A DNA stretch of 63,794 nt from assembly GCA_001464755.1 (NCBI GenBank), contig LNDR01000413.1, positions 1-63,794 on the forward strand, read 5' to 3'. Of the stretch, positions 1 through 9,327 are shown one piece after another. Both the position numbers and the translations under genes were made by a program. The DNA comes from Rhizobiales bacterium Ga0077524 (lineage in GTDB: Bacteria > Pseudomonadota > Alphaproteobacteria > Rhizobiales > Hyphomicrobiaceae). The notes below the pieces were generated by a model that worked only from the letters and a program-made list of their open reading frames with translations, had not been told where the DNA came from and ran no database searches. The stretch's first letter is position 1, and every line of letters begins with the position of its first letter.

Positions 1-515
1 TCGGCGATATGTTCGTCATCTTCGTCTTTCTCGGGGTCGCGTTGCGCTCCCTTGTCGCCGGAGTGACGAGCGTGCTGCCGTCGCTGTTTCCCATATTTGC
101 GACGGGCGCTATTCTGCACTGGTCCGGTGAGGGGCTGCAGTTCGCATCGATCATCGCCATTACCGTCGCATTCTCGCTCGCGATCGATTCGACGATCCAT
201 TTCCTCAATCGATTCCGCATCGAGGAGACGCGACCGGGCGTGAAGGATACCCACGAGGCAGTGGTACGGACGGTACACCACATCGGGCCTGTCATCGTGC
301 TGACGACAATTGTGCTGGCGCTGGGTCTCGGCGTCACGATCCTTTCGGATCTGCCATCGCTGCGGTTGTTCGGTCGGCTGGCTGGGCTATGTCTGTTCGC
401 CTCGCTGCTCGGGCAGCTTGTCATCCTGCCGTCGACCATCGCGCTTTTCCGTCGGTTCGTGCCCTACCATCATCCGGCAGCGAGCCCGGTCGCGCAGAGC
501 AAAGTGCAGTCGTAG
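1..515 (+). CDS. MMPL/RND-family transporter, C-terminal part (partial)
   Basis: The reading frame is open from the left edge of the window, so the N-terminal part is missing. The visible ~170 residues contain several hydrophobic helices and the stretch AIDSTIHFLNRFR, which resembles the Asp-containing transmembrane segment and following loop typical of the second half of MMPL/RND exporters. The family moves lipids, hopanoids or drugs across the inner membrane using proton-motive force. The protein ends with a short polar tail after the last helix. The threonine aldolase gene follows after 35 bases, but an operon is not proven. The substrate cannot be judged from this fragment; a hopanoid transporter (HpnN-like) or a generic MMPL exporter is possible. 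Confidence 0.75.
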   Translation, partial: GDMFVIFVFLGVALRSLVAGVTSVLPSLFPIFATGAILHWSGEGLQFASIIAITVAFSLAIDSTIHFLNRFRIEETRPGVKDTHEAVVRTVHHIGPVIVLTTIVLALGLGVTILSDLPSLRLFGRLAGLCLFASLLGQLVILPSTIALFRRFVPYHHPAASPVAQSKVQS

Positions 516-550
516 CCTGTCGGCTCGCGTGAAGCCTCGGAGTTCCCTGC

Positions 551-1585
551 ATGCAGCAGTTCGCGTCCGACAATCAGGCGGGTCTCTGTCCGGAGGCGAT
601 GGCGGCGTTGGCCGTGTCCAATGCGACGGGGCACGAGCCCTCCTATGGCGACGACCGCTGGACGGTCGAGCTGCAGGCCCGGATGCGGTCGCTGTTCGAG
701 ACAGAGGCGTGCGAGACCTTCCTCGTTTTCAACGGCACGGCGGCCAACGCGCTGGCGCTTGCAGCGCTCTGCCGGCCGTTCGAGGCGACGCTTTGCCATG
801 CGTTCTCCCACATCGAGACGGACGAGGCGGCCGCACCGGAGTTCTTTACGGGCGGCGCCAAGTTGATGGTGGCCGATACGCCCGGCGGCAAGCTGACGCC
901 TGCGGCGGTCGAGGGATTGGCGCGGCGCTACGAGGGGGTCCACCACGTCAAGGCGCGGGCGCTTTCGCTGACGCAATCGACCGAGCTGGGCACCGTCTAC
1001 ACTTTGGATGAGGTGCGCGCGCTGACGGCGGTGGCGCGGGCGCACGGTCTCAAGGTGCACATGGACGGCGCGCGCTTTGCCAACGCGGTGGCGACGCTCG
1101 GCTGCCAGCCGGCCGATCTGGGGTGGCGGGCAGGGGTGGACGTGCTGTCGTTCGGGGCGACCAAGAACGGGCTCGCCGTGGGCGAGGCGGTCGTGTTCTT
1201 CGATCCGTCGTTGGCGGATGCATTTGCGTGGCGAGTGAAGCAGACCGGACAGCTTGCCTCGAAGATGCGGTTCGTTGCGGCGCCCTGGTGTGCGCTGATC
1301 GAGGGCGATGTCTGGCTCAAGAATGCGCGGCACTCGAATGCGATGGCGAGGCGGCTCGCCGAGAAACTGGCAGCGCTCCAGGGCGTGCGCATCATGCATC
1401 CGGTCGAAGCCAATGCGGTATTCGCCGAGATCCCCGTCGCGGCACAGGCTGCGGTGCGCGCGAAAGGCTGGCGCTTCTATACGTTTCTCGGCGAGACGGG
1501 GTGCCGGCTGATGTGCGCCTGGGATACCACGCCGGAGACCGTCGATCGATTTGCCAGCGATCTTGCAACGGCAGCAGCGCGCTGA
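551..1585 (+). CDS. ltaE: Low-specificity L-threonine aldolase / beta-eliminating lyase
   Basis: PLP-dependent fold-type I enzyme of 344 residues, close to the family's usual length. It should split L-threonine or allo-threonine into glycine and acetaldehyde in the cytoplasm. The N-terminus FASDNQAGLCPEAM followed by GHEPSYGDD is characteristic of the family, and the probable Schiff-base lysine is K205 in SFGATKNG. The MDGARFANA motif, whose Asp contacts the pyridine nitrogen, lies upstream of it. The ATG at 551 is chosen because the family signature begins immediately after it. The gene stands between an MMPL transporter and a convergent secreted-protein gene. The exact substrate preference (threonine, allo-threonine or phenylserine) cannot be read from sequence. 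Confidence 0.9.
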   Translation: MQQFASDNQAGLCPEAMAALAVSNATGHEPSYGDDRWTVELQARMRSLFETEACETFLVFNGTAANALALAALCRPFEATLCHAFSHIETDEAAAPEFFTGGAKLMVADTPGGKLTPAAVEGLARRYEGVHHVKARALSLTQSTELGTVYTLDEVRALTAVARAHGLKVHMDGARFANAVATLGCQPADLGWRAGVDVLSFGATKNGLAVGEAVVFFDPSLADAFAWRVKQTGQLASKMRFVAAPWCALIEGDVWLKNARHSNAMARRLAEKLAALQGVRIMHPVEANAVFAEIPVAAQAAVRAKGWRFYTFLGETGCRLMCAWDTTPETVDRFASDLATAAAR

Positions 1586-1610
1586 CGCTCACTACATCGA
1601 CCGCCAAGCG

Positions 1611-1643
1611 TAAAGCGGCCCCGGGATATCCGAGGCCGCTCCA
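1611..1643 (-). terminator. Probable terminator of the 1677-2081 gene
   Basis: Inverted repeat AGCGGCC / GGCCGCT (1614-1620 and 1634-1640) lies between two convergent genes. Read on the minus strand the stem is followed by TTTA, so it most likely ends the secreted-protein transcript. It may also act weakly in the plus direction for the aldolase gene. Confidence 0.5.
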
Positions 1644-1676
1644 TTACGGTCACATTGGTCCGGCCTGGACGCGCGT

Positions 1677-2081
1677 CTACTGTCCGTCGAGCATGGTCTT
1701 GATATCCTTGGCGACATTCATTGCGGCTTCGAGCTGATTGCCGTCGCAGAGCGTCTCCATCTTCGAGAAAAGCACGTCGAGCTGGTCGAGCTTGTCGTCA
1801 GGCAGTGTCTTGCCTTCGGCGGCGGTGCCGAGATCGGCTGCGGCTGCGATGCAGGCTTCGGTGGTGGAGGGAATGGCTGCTGCCCCTGCCTCGGATTGTG
1901 GAGTGGGAACCGAGCCGGTTGTCGTGCCATCGGTCGTCGGCGCACTGGACGGAGTTGAGGGAGATGCCGGGGAGGAGGCGGGTGGTGTGGCCGGGGTCTC
2001 GGCGGGCGCAGGGGACTGCGCCGAGGCGGCCGAGGCCAGGATCACGGCAAGCGCCGCCGCCGTTGCCATACGCTTGATCAT
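1677..2081 (-). CDS. Small secreted hypothetical protein
   Basis: Protein of 134 residues with a clear Sec signal peptide (MIKRMATAAALAVILASAASAQ, cleavage predicted after ASA-Q). Then comes a Pro/Ala/Ser/Thr-rich linker of about 40 residues and a compact C-terminal part of about 75 residues that contains two cysteines (TEACIAAA and METLCDGN) which could form a disulfide. I do not recognise a named domain. Codon use is typical of the neighbourhood and the gene has its own hairpin at the 3' end, so it is very probably real. A periplasmic location is inferred. Confidence 0.75.
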   Translation of the reverse strand: MIKRMATAAALAVILASAASAQSPAPAETPATPPASSPASPSTPSSAPTTDGTTTGSVPTPQSEAGAAAIPSTTEACIAAAADLGTAAEGKTLPDDKLDQLDVLFSKMETLCDGNQLEAAMNVAKDIKTMLDGQ

Positions 2082-2174
2082 CTGATTGTTCCTCGTCGGA
2101 TGCGTTGAACGCTCACGCGAGGCCGGTATCGTGCCGGAATGTGTCTGGATCGGGACACCGAGCTGAAATTGCGT

Positions 2175-2855
2175 TCAGCCGAGCCGTGGCGGCCTGACGC
2201 GCTCTATGGCGTCGTAGAGGTGGTCGTAGTGCTCGATCAGTTCGTCGGGGCCGAGGTCGCGCATGGGTATGTCGGTGTAGCCGAAAGGCACGCCGATGAC
2301 GGGGACGCCAGCCGCGCGTGCCGTCTTCAGATCGGTGTCGCTATCGCCTATCATGACGGCGCGGCGAGGATCGCCACCGGCGAGACGGATAGCGCCGGTC
2401 AAGTGATCCGGGTGCGGCTTGTAGACCGGTAAGGTGTCGCGGCCGGCGATGGCAGCGAAGCGGTCGGCGAGGCCCAATGTCTCGAGCAGCAGGCGCGACA
2501 TGCCCTCGCGCTTGTTGGTGCACACGGCGAGACGGGCACCGGCGGCAGCCAGGCGGTCGAGCGCCGCCTCGAGGCCCGGAAAGGCGTGGCTGTCGACGGC
2601 GATATTGTCGGCGTAATGGGTCAGGAAGTGCTCGAGAAGCCCGTCGATCTCGGCCTCTGTGTGATTGGCTCCCCGCACCTCGAGTGCGCGTACGATCATG
2701 GCCCGGCCGCCGAAGCTGATCGACGGGCGAATGCTCGCCGGATCGACAGGGGCATGGCCGGCAAGCGCCAGCACGTGATTGGTTGCCCGGATCAGGTCGG
2801 GTGCGGTCTCGACGAGCGTTCCGTCGAGATCAAAAACGATGGTCAGGTCGTGCAT
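2175..2855 (-). CDS. gph: Phosphoglycolate phosphatase, HAD family
   Basis: HAD-superfamily hydrolase of 226 residues. Motif I is VFDLDGTLVET, with the nucleophilic Asp near residue 9. Motif II is VCTNK, the motif III lysine lies in VYKPHPDHL, and motif IV is MIGDSDTDL, all in the Gph arrangement with an alpha-helical cap. The family hydrolyses 2-phosphoglycolate formed by DNA repair or RubisCO oxygenation to glycolate. The start at 2855 is preferred because motif I sits 5-9 residues from this ATG, as in homologues; the upstream in-frame extension is not family-like. The glycolate oxidase genes at 29.5-33.6 kb could use its product, though they are not linked. Another small phosphate ester substrate is possible. 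Confidence 0.85.
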   Translation of the reverse strand: MHDLTIVFDLDGTLVETAPDLIRATNHVLALAGHAPVDPASIRPSISFGGRAMIVRALEVRGANHTEAEIDGLLEHFLTHYADNIAVDSHAFPGLEAALDRLAAAGARLAVCTNKREGMSRLLLETLGLADRFAAIAGRDTLPVYKPHPDHLTGAIRLAGGDPRRAVMIGDSDTDLKTARAAGVPVIGVPFGYTDIPMRDLGPDELIEHYDHLYDAIERVRPPRLG

Positions 2856-3029
2856 GGGTTTCCACCGGATCACGGGGCCACCCCCGTCCAGGAGCCGATG
2901 TAGCACTGCGGTGTCCGCCCGTCAGCTTGCACGTCCCTGGTCGGCGGCCTACGTGTAGTCCAGGACGTGGCCGTTGCCTCAGGGCGGGGCCACCCAGCTT
3001 CTACGTTGAGTCATGCCGGAGGCCATCCC

Positions 3030-4472
3030 ATGGACAAAAAAGTCATCACCCTCTTGAAGAACCAATGCTTCATCGATGGCAAGTGGGTGGGGACGCCGGA
3101 GATTCCGGTGACCAATCCCGCGACGGGCGAGGAGATCGCCAAAGTTCCACGGCTCGGCACGGCCGAGACGAAGATTGCAATCGATGCTGCGGAGAGGGCC
3201 TTCGGTCCATGGAGTCGGATGCTCGCCAAGGAGCGGTCAGCCATCCTTCGCAAGTGGTTCGACCTGCAGATAGCGCACGCCGACGAATTGGCGCTGCTGC
3301 TGACCAGCGAGCAGGGCAAGCCCCTGCCGGAAGCTCGCGGCGAGATCATCTACGGCGCCGCGTTCACGGAGTTCTATGCCGAGGAGGCCAAGCGCATCTA
3401 CGGCGAGACGATCCCGACCTTCAAGCATGGTAGCCGGATCATCGTCATCAAGCAGCCACTCGGCGTCATCGGTGCGATTACGCCCTGGAATTTCCCGCAC
3501 GCGATGATCACGCGGAAGGTGTCGCCGGCCCTGGCGGCGGGCTGCACGGTCGTATGCAAGCCCGCGACCGAGACGCCACTGACGGCATTGGCCCTCGCCG
3601 AGTTGGCGCGGCAGGCCGGGATTCCGCCCGGGGTGTTCAATGTCATTACCGGCAAGTCGGCCGAGATCGGCAAGGAGCTGACGACGTCGCCGAAGGTGCG
3701 CGGGATCACGTTCACGGGCTCGACCGAGATCGGCAAGGTGCTGATGGCGCAGTCGGCCTCCACCATCAAGAAGGTGGAGCTGGAACTCGGCGGCAACGCG
3801 CCGTTCCTGGTCTTCGACGATGCCGACATCGACAAGGCGATCGAGGGCGCGATGGCATCAAAGTATCGCAATGCCGGTCAGACGTGCGTGTGCGCCAACC
3901 GGTTCCTGGTTCAGGAAGGGGTCTACGACGAGTTCGTGGCGAAGCTCGCCAAGACCGCTGCGGCGATGAAGGTCGGCAACGGCGTCGAAGCTGGCGTGGC
4001 GCAAGGGCCGCTGATCAACCCGGCTGCGATTGACAAGGTCGAGGAGCACATCGCCGATGCCGTGTCGAAGGGCGCCACGGTCGTGACAGGCGGCAAGCGT
4101 CATTCCCTCGGCGGGACCTTCTTCGAGCCGACGGTACTCGCCAACGTCACACCCGACATGAAGTGCGCCAGGGAGGAGACCTTCGGCCCCGTCGCGCCGG
4201 TCTTCAAGTTCAAGACCGAGGCGGAGGGCATCGCCATGGCCAACGACACGGAGTTCGGCCTCGCCTGCTACTTCTATGCCCGCGACATCGGCCGAGTCTG
4301 GCGTGTGGCGGAGGGGCTCGAGTACGGCATGGTCGGGATCAACGAGGGCATCATCTCGACCGAGCTGGCACCGTTCGGGGGCGTGAAGGAATCTGGTCTC
4401 GGTCGCGAAGGCTCGGCGCACGGCATCGACGGCTTCGTCGAACTCAAGTACATGCTGATGGGCGGGCTGTGA
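3030..4472 (+). CDS. gabD: NAD(P)-dependent succinate-semialdehyde dehydrogenase
   Basis: Aldehyde dehydrogenase of 480 residues, the usual GabD length. Visible elements are the cofactor-binding stretch TPWNFPHAMITRKVSPAL, the catalytic base E252 in ELGGNAPF and the catalytic C286 in NAGQTCVCANRF. The C-terminal GGVKESGLGREGS and YMLMGGL are typical of the GabD branch. The enzyme oxidises succinate semialdehyde to succinate, ending GABA degradation. The ATG at 3030 fits the family N-terminus (KNQCFIDGKW). No gabT or transporter lies next to it, so it appears to be a single-gene unit. A related semialdehyde cannot be excluded. Confidence 0.9.
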   Translation: MDKKVITLLKNQCFIDGKWVGTPEIPVTNPATGEEIAKVPRLGTAETKIAIDAAERAFGPWSRMLAKERSAILRKWFDLQIAHADELALLLTSEQGKPLPEARGEIIYGAAFTEFYAEEAKRIYGETIPTFKHGSRIIVIKQPLGVIGAITPWNFPHAMITRKVSPALAAGCTVVCKPATETPLTALALAELARQAGIPPGVFNVITGKSAEIGKELTTSPKVRGITFTGSTEIGKVLMAQSASTIKKVELELGGNAPFLVFDDADIDKAIEGAMASKYRNAGQTCVCANRFLVQEGVYDEFVAKLAKTAAAMKVGNGVEAGVAQGPLINPAAIDKVEEHIADAVSKGATVVTGGKRHSLGGTFFEPTVLANVTPDMKCAREETFGPVAPVFKFKTEAEGIAMANDTEFGLACYFYARDIGRVWRVAEGLEYGMVGINEGIISTELAPFGGVKESGLGREGSAHGIDGFVELKYMLMGGL

Positions 4473-4605
4473 GCTGAAGGATGCAAGGCCCGGGTCATCG
4501 CGCAACACTGTCGAACCCGGATCACGACGAGGTCGCGCGGAACTCACTGTCGATGAGTTCCCGCCCACCCTCGACTAAGATGTGCCTGTGCCTGGGGACG
4601 TGCTT

Positions 4606-5316
4606 ATGACACCCGACGACATGAAGCGGCAGTCCGCGCTGAAGGCCATCGAGCTGGTGGAATCCGGCATGCGGCTCGGCCTTGGCACGGGCTCGACCGC
4701 GCGACACTTCGTCGATCTCGTCGGCGCAAAGGTGAAGGCGGGGCTCGACGTGATCTGCGTGCCCACATCGATTGCGACGCGGATTCAGGCGGAGAGCCTC
4801 GGCATCCGGCTGACCACGCTCGACGAGACGCCCGAACTCGATCTGACGGTCGACGGTGCGGACGAGCTCGACGACCATCTGCAACTGATCAAGGGCGGGG
4901 GCGGCGCGCTGCTGCGGGAGAAGATCGTCGCGATGGCGTCGGATCGAATGGTCGTGATCGCGGATCTCTCCAAACGCGTGCCTCGACTCGGCGCGTTCGC
5001 ATTGCCGGTCGAGGTCGTACGGTTCGGCTGGCGCTCGACCGAGGACTGGGTTCATTCGTGCATCGAGGAGGCGGGGTGCTCGGGGCCGGTGACGTTGCGG
5101 TCCGGCCCAAGCGGCGAGCCGTTCATCACCGACAACGGCAACTACATTCTCGATTGCGCGCTCGGGCGTATCGACGATGCGGACATGCTGCATGACCTTC
5201 TGAAGTCGGTGCCGGGCGTGGTCGAGACCGGCTTGTTCCTTGGGATCGCCGACACTGCCTTCGTCGCGGATGAGAATGGCGTTGTGACGCTGAGTGCTCC
5301 AATCAACGCGGCGTGA
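4606..5316 (+). CDS. rpiA: Ribose-5-phosphate isomerase A
   Basis: Protein of 236 residues interconverting ribose 5-phosphate and ribulose 5-phosphate in the pentose phosphate pathway. Family motifs are present in order: [14 protein letters not shown] (near residue 25), TVDGADELD (near residue 83, catalytic Asp) and [11 protein letters not shown] (near residue 95, catalytic Lys and Glu). The ATG at 4606 is preferred; an in-frame GTG at 4582 would add eight residues. Glutathione reductase follows in the same direction, an arrangement common in Hyphomicrobiales. The ~155-base spacer holds no gene. Confidence 0.93.
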   Translation: MTPDDMKRQSALKAIELVESGMRLGLGTGSTARHFVDLVGAKVKAGLDVICVPTSIATRIQAESLGIRLTTLDETPELDLTVDGADELDDHLQLIKGGGGALLREKIVAMASDRMVVIADLSKRVPRLGAFALPVEVVRFGWRSTEDWVHSCIEEAGCSGPVTLRSGPSGEPFITDNGNYILDCALGRIDDADMLHDLLKSVPGVVETGLFLGIADTAFVADENGVVTLSAPINAA

Positions 5317-5470
5317 GATCGCCGCTTGCGCCTGTTGGATCGTCGGCGGTGTGGAATGCCGCCTCGCGCCTGATCTGGTGCCGAACCGTCCAAGTTGGGG
5401 TATCAACGGTCAGATCGATCGACCAGTAGGCGGCGGCGCACGGTGGTGCAGGCCACCGCGGGAGCCTTCC

Positions 5471-6844
5471 ATGACCCATTTCGACTACGACCTTTTTGTC
5501 ATCGGCGCCGGCTCGGGCGGTGTCCGGGCGGCCCGGATCGCGGCGAGCCATGGGGCGAAAGTCGCAATCGCCGAGGAATACCGGTTTGGCGGCACCTGCG
5601 TGATCCGGGGTTGCGTGCCCAAGAAGCTGCTGGTCTATGCGAGCCGTTTCCAGGATGAGTTCGAGGATGCGGCGGGGTTCGGGTGGACGCTCGGCGAGCG
5701 CCGGTTCGATTGGGCTACTCTGATCGCCAACAAAGATGCCGAGATCGCGAGGCTCGAGGGCATCTACAAGCGTAATCTCGATCGGGCGGGCGTCACCATT
5801 TTCGAGACCCGTGCGGTGCTCGAGGGGCCACACATTGTGCGCCTCGTCAAGCCGCACAAGACAGTGCGCGCCAAGACCATCCTCGTCGCGACCGGAGGCT
5901 GGCCAAACGTCGATCCCGAGCTCGAAGGAGCGGAACACGTCATCACCTCGAACGAGGCGTTTCACCTCAAGGCGCTGCCGAAGCGGGTGATCGTTGCGGG
6001 CGGAGGCTATATTGCGGTGGAGTTCGCGGGGATCTTCGCGGGTCTCGGCGCCGAGACGACGCTGATCTACCGGGGCCCCAAGATCCTGCGCGGGTTCGAC
6101 GAGGACGTGCGCGATTCGCTGATGGAGGAGTTGCCCCGGCGCGGCATCCGGATCGTCACGGATAAGGTGTTCACGCGGATCGAGAAGACGGCTGGCGGTC
6201 TTGTCGGACATGTGACGGGCGGAGGGCGGCTCGAAGCGGATGAGATCATGTTCGCCATCGGAAGAAGCCCGAACACGACAGGCCTCGGGCTCGAAGCGGC
6301 CGGCGTCGAGATGGCGCGGAACGGTGCGATCAAAGTGGACGCGCAGTCGCGGACCAACGTCGAGAGCATCTACGCGGTCGGGGACGTGACGGACCGGGTG
6401 GCGCTGACCCCCGTCGCTATCCGCGAGGGTCACGCTTTGGCCGATACGCTTTATGGCGGCAAGCCGTGGGTCACGGAGTACGAGATGATCCCGAGTGCGG
6501 TGTTCTCGACGCCTGAGGTAGGCACTGTCGGAATGACGGAGGCCGAGGCGCGCGCGGCACACGCCGAGATCGACATCTACAAGGCCCGGTTCCGGCCGAT
6601 GAAGGGCACGATCTCGGGCCGTGAGGAGCGCATGCTGATGAAGCTCGTCGTCGCGGCGAAAGGTGGCCGGGTGCTCGGCTGCCACATCGTTGGCCCGGAC
6701 GCGGGCGAGATGGTGCAGATGGCGGCAATTGCCATGCGCATGGGAGCGACCAAAGCGGATTTCGATCGCACGATGGCGCTCCATCCGAGCGCCGCCGAGG
6801 AGTTGGTCACGATGCGCGAGAAATGGACCCCGCCAAAAGGTTGA
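5471..6844 (+). CDS. gor: Glutathione-disulfide reductase
   Basis: FAD-dependent pyridine nucleotide-disulfide oxidoreductase of 457 residues. The N-terminal dinucleotide-binding motif is VIGAGSGGVRAARIA. The redox-active pair C43 and C48 lies in GGTCVIRGCVPKK. The second nucleotide fold is VAGGGYIAVEFAG, the FAD-binding segment is YAVGDVTDR, and the C-terminal catalytic His is H438 in ALHPSAAEE. GCVPKK is typical of glutathione reductase rather than lipoamide dehydrogenase or mercuric reductase. It regenerates reduced glutathione with NADPH in the cytoplasm. The ATG at 5471 puts the FAD motif at its usual position. A long antisense reading frame opposite this gene is a GC-driven shadow. Confidence 0.93.
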   Translation: MTHFDYDLFVIGAGSGGVRAARIAASHGAKVAIAEEYRFGGTCVIRGCVPKKLLVYASRFQDEFEDAAGFGWTLGERRFDWATLIANKDAEIARLEGIYKRNLDRAGVTIFETRAVLEGPHIVRLVKPHKTVRAKTILVATGGWPNVDPELEGAEHVITSNEAFHLKALPKRVIVAGGGYIAVEFAGIFAGLGAETTLIYRGPKILRGFDEDVRDSLMEELPRRGIRIVTDKVFTRIEKTAGGLVGHVTGGGRLEADEIMFAIGRSPNTTGLGLEAAGVEMARNGAIKVDAQSRTNVESIYAVGDVTDRVALTPVAIREGHALADTLYGGKPWVTEYEMIPSAVFSTPEVGTVGMTEAEARAAHAEIDIYKARFRPMKGTISGREERMLMKLVVAAKGGRVLGCHIVGPDAGEMVQMAAIAMRMGATKADFDRTMALHPSAAEELVTMREKWTPPKG

Positions 6845-7002
6845 CCACGGCATCGGCTGGAGATCTGCCCTGTTGCGTGATTCGAGTGTCGATTGTCGGC
6901 CACGCTCCGGGCCAACTCCTCGTTTGGATCGACGTCACGCTTCCCCGAATCAGCAAATCCTGCGATCTCGATTCACAGAATCATTTTTTGTGGGGGAAGC
7001 GC

Positions 7003-7698
7003 ATGCTTGGACGAACGCTCGTGAAGGCTGCGGCAGGGCTGCTGATCGCGCTCTCCGGCATAGCCACAGCCCATGCGCAGACCTACGACGGTTCCGGTCT
7101 CGTGAAATTCGGCGTTTTCGGGCAGGGGACGTTCCTCGAGATCGACGAGAAATTACCGGCCATTGCAAACGGGTCGTCCAACGGTTTCGCCGGCGGCGTG
7201 TCGGCGGGCTACGATCTGACGCTTCATCGTAGCGTGCTGATGGGACTCGAGGTCGACGGCAGTTTCGGCGATATCCGCGATACGCCGTTCCTTACCGACT
7301 ATGGCATGGACTGGCTGCTGACCATCCGTGGCAGGCTTGGCTTTTACGCTCGTCCAGGATGGCTGATCTACGGCACGGCGGGCGTCGGCTTCCTGGGCAT
7401 GGAGGCGCAGCGCCCCGGTGTCGGGAACAAGGCCGCGGAAACGCTCACCGGCTTTGTCGGCGGCGTCGGCACGGAGGTCGATTGGAGCCACGTGATCCTG
7501 TTTACGGAATACCTATACGGCAACTTCGACGGCGGTTTCGAGATTCCACAGGGCGCGCTGTTGCCGGCGATCGATCATAAGGTCGACATCGATGCGCATC
7601 TGATCCGGGTGGGCCTGAAGTTCAAGGTCGGGCATGACTACGCGCACGACACATATGATCATCCTGACCAGTACAAGCGGCGTGAGCCCCTAAAATAG
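7003..7698 (+). CDS. Outer-membrane beta-barrel protein with signal peptide
   Basis: Protein of 231 residues. A GGGGGAAG ribosome-binding site precedes the ATG at 7003. Residues 1-26 form a Sec signal peptide ending AHAQ. The rest shows alternating hydrophobic/aromatic strands (GFAGGVSAGYDLTL, MGLEVDGSFGD, WLLTIRGRLGFYA, HLIRVGLKFKVG) typical of small eight-stranded outer-membrane porin-like barrels, the Omp25/Opa-like group abundant in Hyphomicrobiales. The end is unusual: after the last strand come about 20 His/Asp/Tyr/Arg-rich residues, so a barrel-terminal aromatic residue is not at the very C-terminus. It is transcribed alone and followed by a strong terminator. Role presumed structural. 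Confidence 0.8.
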   Translation: MLGRTLVKAAAGLLIALSGIATAHAQTYDGSGLVKFGVFGQGTFLEIDEKLPAIANGSSNGFAGGVSAGYDLTLHRSVLMGLEVDGSFGDIRDTPFLTDYGMDWLLTIRGRLGFYARPGWLIYGTAGVGFLGMEAQRPGVGNKAAETLTGFVGGVGTEVDWSHVILFTEYLYGNFDGGFEIPQGALLPAIDHKVDIDAHLIRVGLKFKVGHDYAHDTYDHPDQYKRREPLK

Positions 7699-7729
7699 GG
7701 GCCTTCACAAGCTCCGTGCGGACAATTTC

Positions 7730-7766
7730 GCCGACGCCCTGCACAGGGGCGGCGGCTTTGTTGTTT
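7730..7766 (+). terminator. Rho-independent terminator after the beta-barrel gene
   Basis: GC-rich stem GCCG-a-CGCCC / GGGCG-g-CGGC with a short ACAG-type loop (7730-7755), followed immediately by TTTGTTGTTT on the plus strand. Confidence 0.8.
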
Positions 7767-7848
7767 CAGGCTCAATGTGCCGATGTTTCCTGATGCTTGA
7801 TGTGGATGCCGGGTGCGGCTACTTGAGCGCCCATCGGGGGAGAAACGG

Positions 7849-8604
7849 ATGAGACGCCTCGACGGACGGGTTGCCCTGGTATCGGGCGCAGGCAACGGCC
7901 TTGGACGAGCGGTGGCCAAAGCACTTGCCACGGAAGGCGCGCATGTGCATGTCGCCGAGATCGATCCAGTGGCTGCGGCACGCGTGGCCGACGAGATCGC
8001 CGCGGAGGGTGGAGCTGCGACCGGGCATGCTGTGGACGTGACGCTGGGGCAGGACATCATTGCGGTGCTCCGCTCGGTGGAGGTCGCCCACGGCAAGCTC
8101 GACATCCTCGTGAACAATGCCGGCCTCAACGTGCGGGCCGACTTCCGGCATTTGTCCGAGGCCGACTGGAGCAAGGTGCGCGAGGTGAATTTGGACGGGG
8201 TTGTCAGGTTTGCCCGGGAGGGCTTCGAATTGCTCCGTCGGTCGGGCAATGCGTCGATCGTCAACGTCGCCTCAATCCTCGGCGACCACGGCATGCGACA
8301 GCTCGTTGCGTATTCCACCACCAAGGGCGCGGTGATTGCGCTGACGAAGGGGCTGGCGGTCGAGTATGCGGGCTTCGGCATCCGCGTGAACGCGATCTGT
8401 CCCGGCTTCATCGAGACGGCGCTAACGGCCCGGGCACTTAAAATTCCCGCGCTCTCGAAGGCGTTGATCGACAAGACACCGATGCGCCGGTTCGGGCGGC
8501 CCGAGGAGATCGCCGCAGCGGCTGTTTTCCTGGCATCGGACGAGGCGTCGTTCGTCACCGGGGCGACGCTCGCGGTCGATGGTGGAATGACGGCGCAGCT
8601 CTGA
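7849..8604 (+). CDS. Short-chain dehydrogenase/reductase (SDR)
   Basis: Classical SDR of 251 residues. The cofactor motif is SGAGNGLGRAVAKAL (TGxxxGxG type) near residues 12-26. NNAGLN follows near residue 88. The catalytic Ser is in NVASILGD and the YSTTKGA motif supplies Tyr and Lys. VDGGMTAQL is at the C-terminus. The Asp/Glu-containing stretch after strand 2 (VAEIDP) suggests NAD rather than NADP. A GGGGGAGAAA ribosome-binding site supports the ATG at 7849. The closest functional types are 3-oxoacyl-ACP reductase-like or glucose dehydrogenase-like SDRs, but the substrate cannot be assigned. It sits alone between the beta-barrel and YceI genes. Confidence 0.88.
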   Translation: MRRLDGRVALVSGAGNGLGRAVAKALATEGAHVHVAEIDPVAAARVADEIAAEGGAATGHAVDVTLGQDIIAVLRSVEVAHGKLDILVNNAGLNVRADFRHLSEADWSKVREVNLDGVVRFAREGFELLRRSGNASIVNVASILGDHGMRQLVAYSTTKGAVIALTKGLAVEYAGFGIRVNAICPGFIETALTARALKIPALSKALIDKTPMRRFGRPEEIAAAAVFLASDEASFVTGATLAVDGGMTAQL

Positions 8605-8700
8605 GCGCAGCGCGCGAACGAACGCTGCGGTATGGGCGTAGTAGTGTCGCCACATGACGGGCCTACTCAGGCGAGTGGGTTGATCGCAGAAAGGTACAGG

Positions 8701-9327
8701 ATGCGTATGGGGCAGCGCTTGCGGTTTTGGCGGACGATGGGCGCTCTGGCAGTACTCGGCCTTATCGTCGGAGCACCCGCCGAAGCAAGGGCGGCTGCCG
8801 AGAGCTACGCACTGGCTGGCGGTCACTCGACGATCGTTGTGAGCTGGAGCCACGCCGGGCTGTCGCGCCATGCGGCAAGGATCGTTGGTCTCGAGGGGAC
8901 CCTCGAACTCGATCCGGCCAGTCCGGAGGCAGGTCGCGTCGACGTGAAGATCGATCCCACGCGGCTGTCATCCGGCGTTGCGGCATTGGATCGCCTGCTG
9001 CGCGGCGTCGATTTTTTTGACGCAGCTGCTCATCCAGCAATCGCGTTCCAGAGCACGGCCGTGCTGCGGACCGGGGAGCGAACCGGAGAAGTCACGGGCG
9101 ATTTGACGATCCGAGGCACGACCCGGCCGGTTACGCTGGCCGTGACATGGAACTTCACCGGCGAGCATCCGCTTGGGCTGATCAATCCGAGCTTCGCGGG
9201 CAAGTTCGTGTCCGGGTTCTCGGCGACGACGCGGCTGCTCCGAAGCGAATGGGGGCTTGGCCGCGGTGCCCCGCTGATCTCGGACGAGGTCGATGTCGCG
9301 ATCGAGGTGGAGGCGGTCAGGCGGTGA
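8701..9327 (+). CDS. YceI-family periplasmic protein
   Basis: Protein of 208 residues with an N-terminal signal peptide (hydrophobic core near residues 12-25, cleavage near ARA-A). A lipocalin-like YceI domain covers most of the rest; GGHSTIVVSWSHAGLS, ESTAV-like strands and GDLTIRGTTRPV are characteristic. The family has an elongated beta-barrel that binds isoprenoid-type lipids such as octaprenyl pyrophosphate derivatives. The actual ligand here is unknown. The ATG at 8701 is chosen because the signal peptide begins there; the upstream in-frame extension lacks signal-peptide character. Periplasmic location is inferred from the signal. Confidence 0.87.
   Translation: MRMGQRLRFWRTMGALAVLGLIVGAPAEARAAAESYALAGGHSTIVVSWSHAGLSRHAARIVGLEGTLELDPASPEAGRVDVKIDPTRLSSGVAALDRLLRGVDFFDAAAHPAIAFQSTAVLRTGERTGEVTGDLTIRGTTRPVTLAVTWNFTGEHPLGLINPSFAGKFVSGFSATTRLLRSEWGLGRGAPLISDEVDVAIEVEAVRR

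Noticed and set aside
5303-6853. Long minus-strand reading frame opposite glutathione reductase
   Set aside because: It mirrors the gor gene and has the Arg/His/Asp-rich composition of a GC-driven shadow; all family motifs are on the plus strand.
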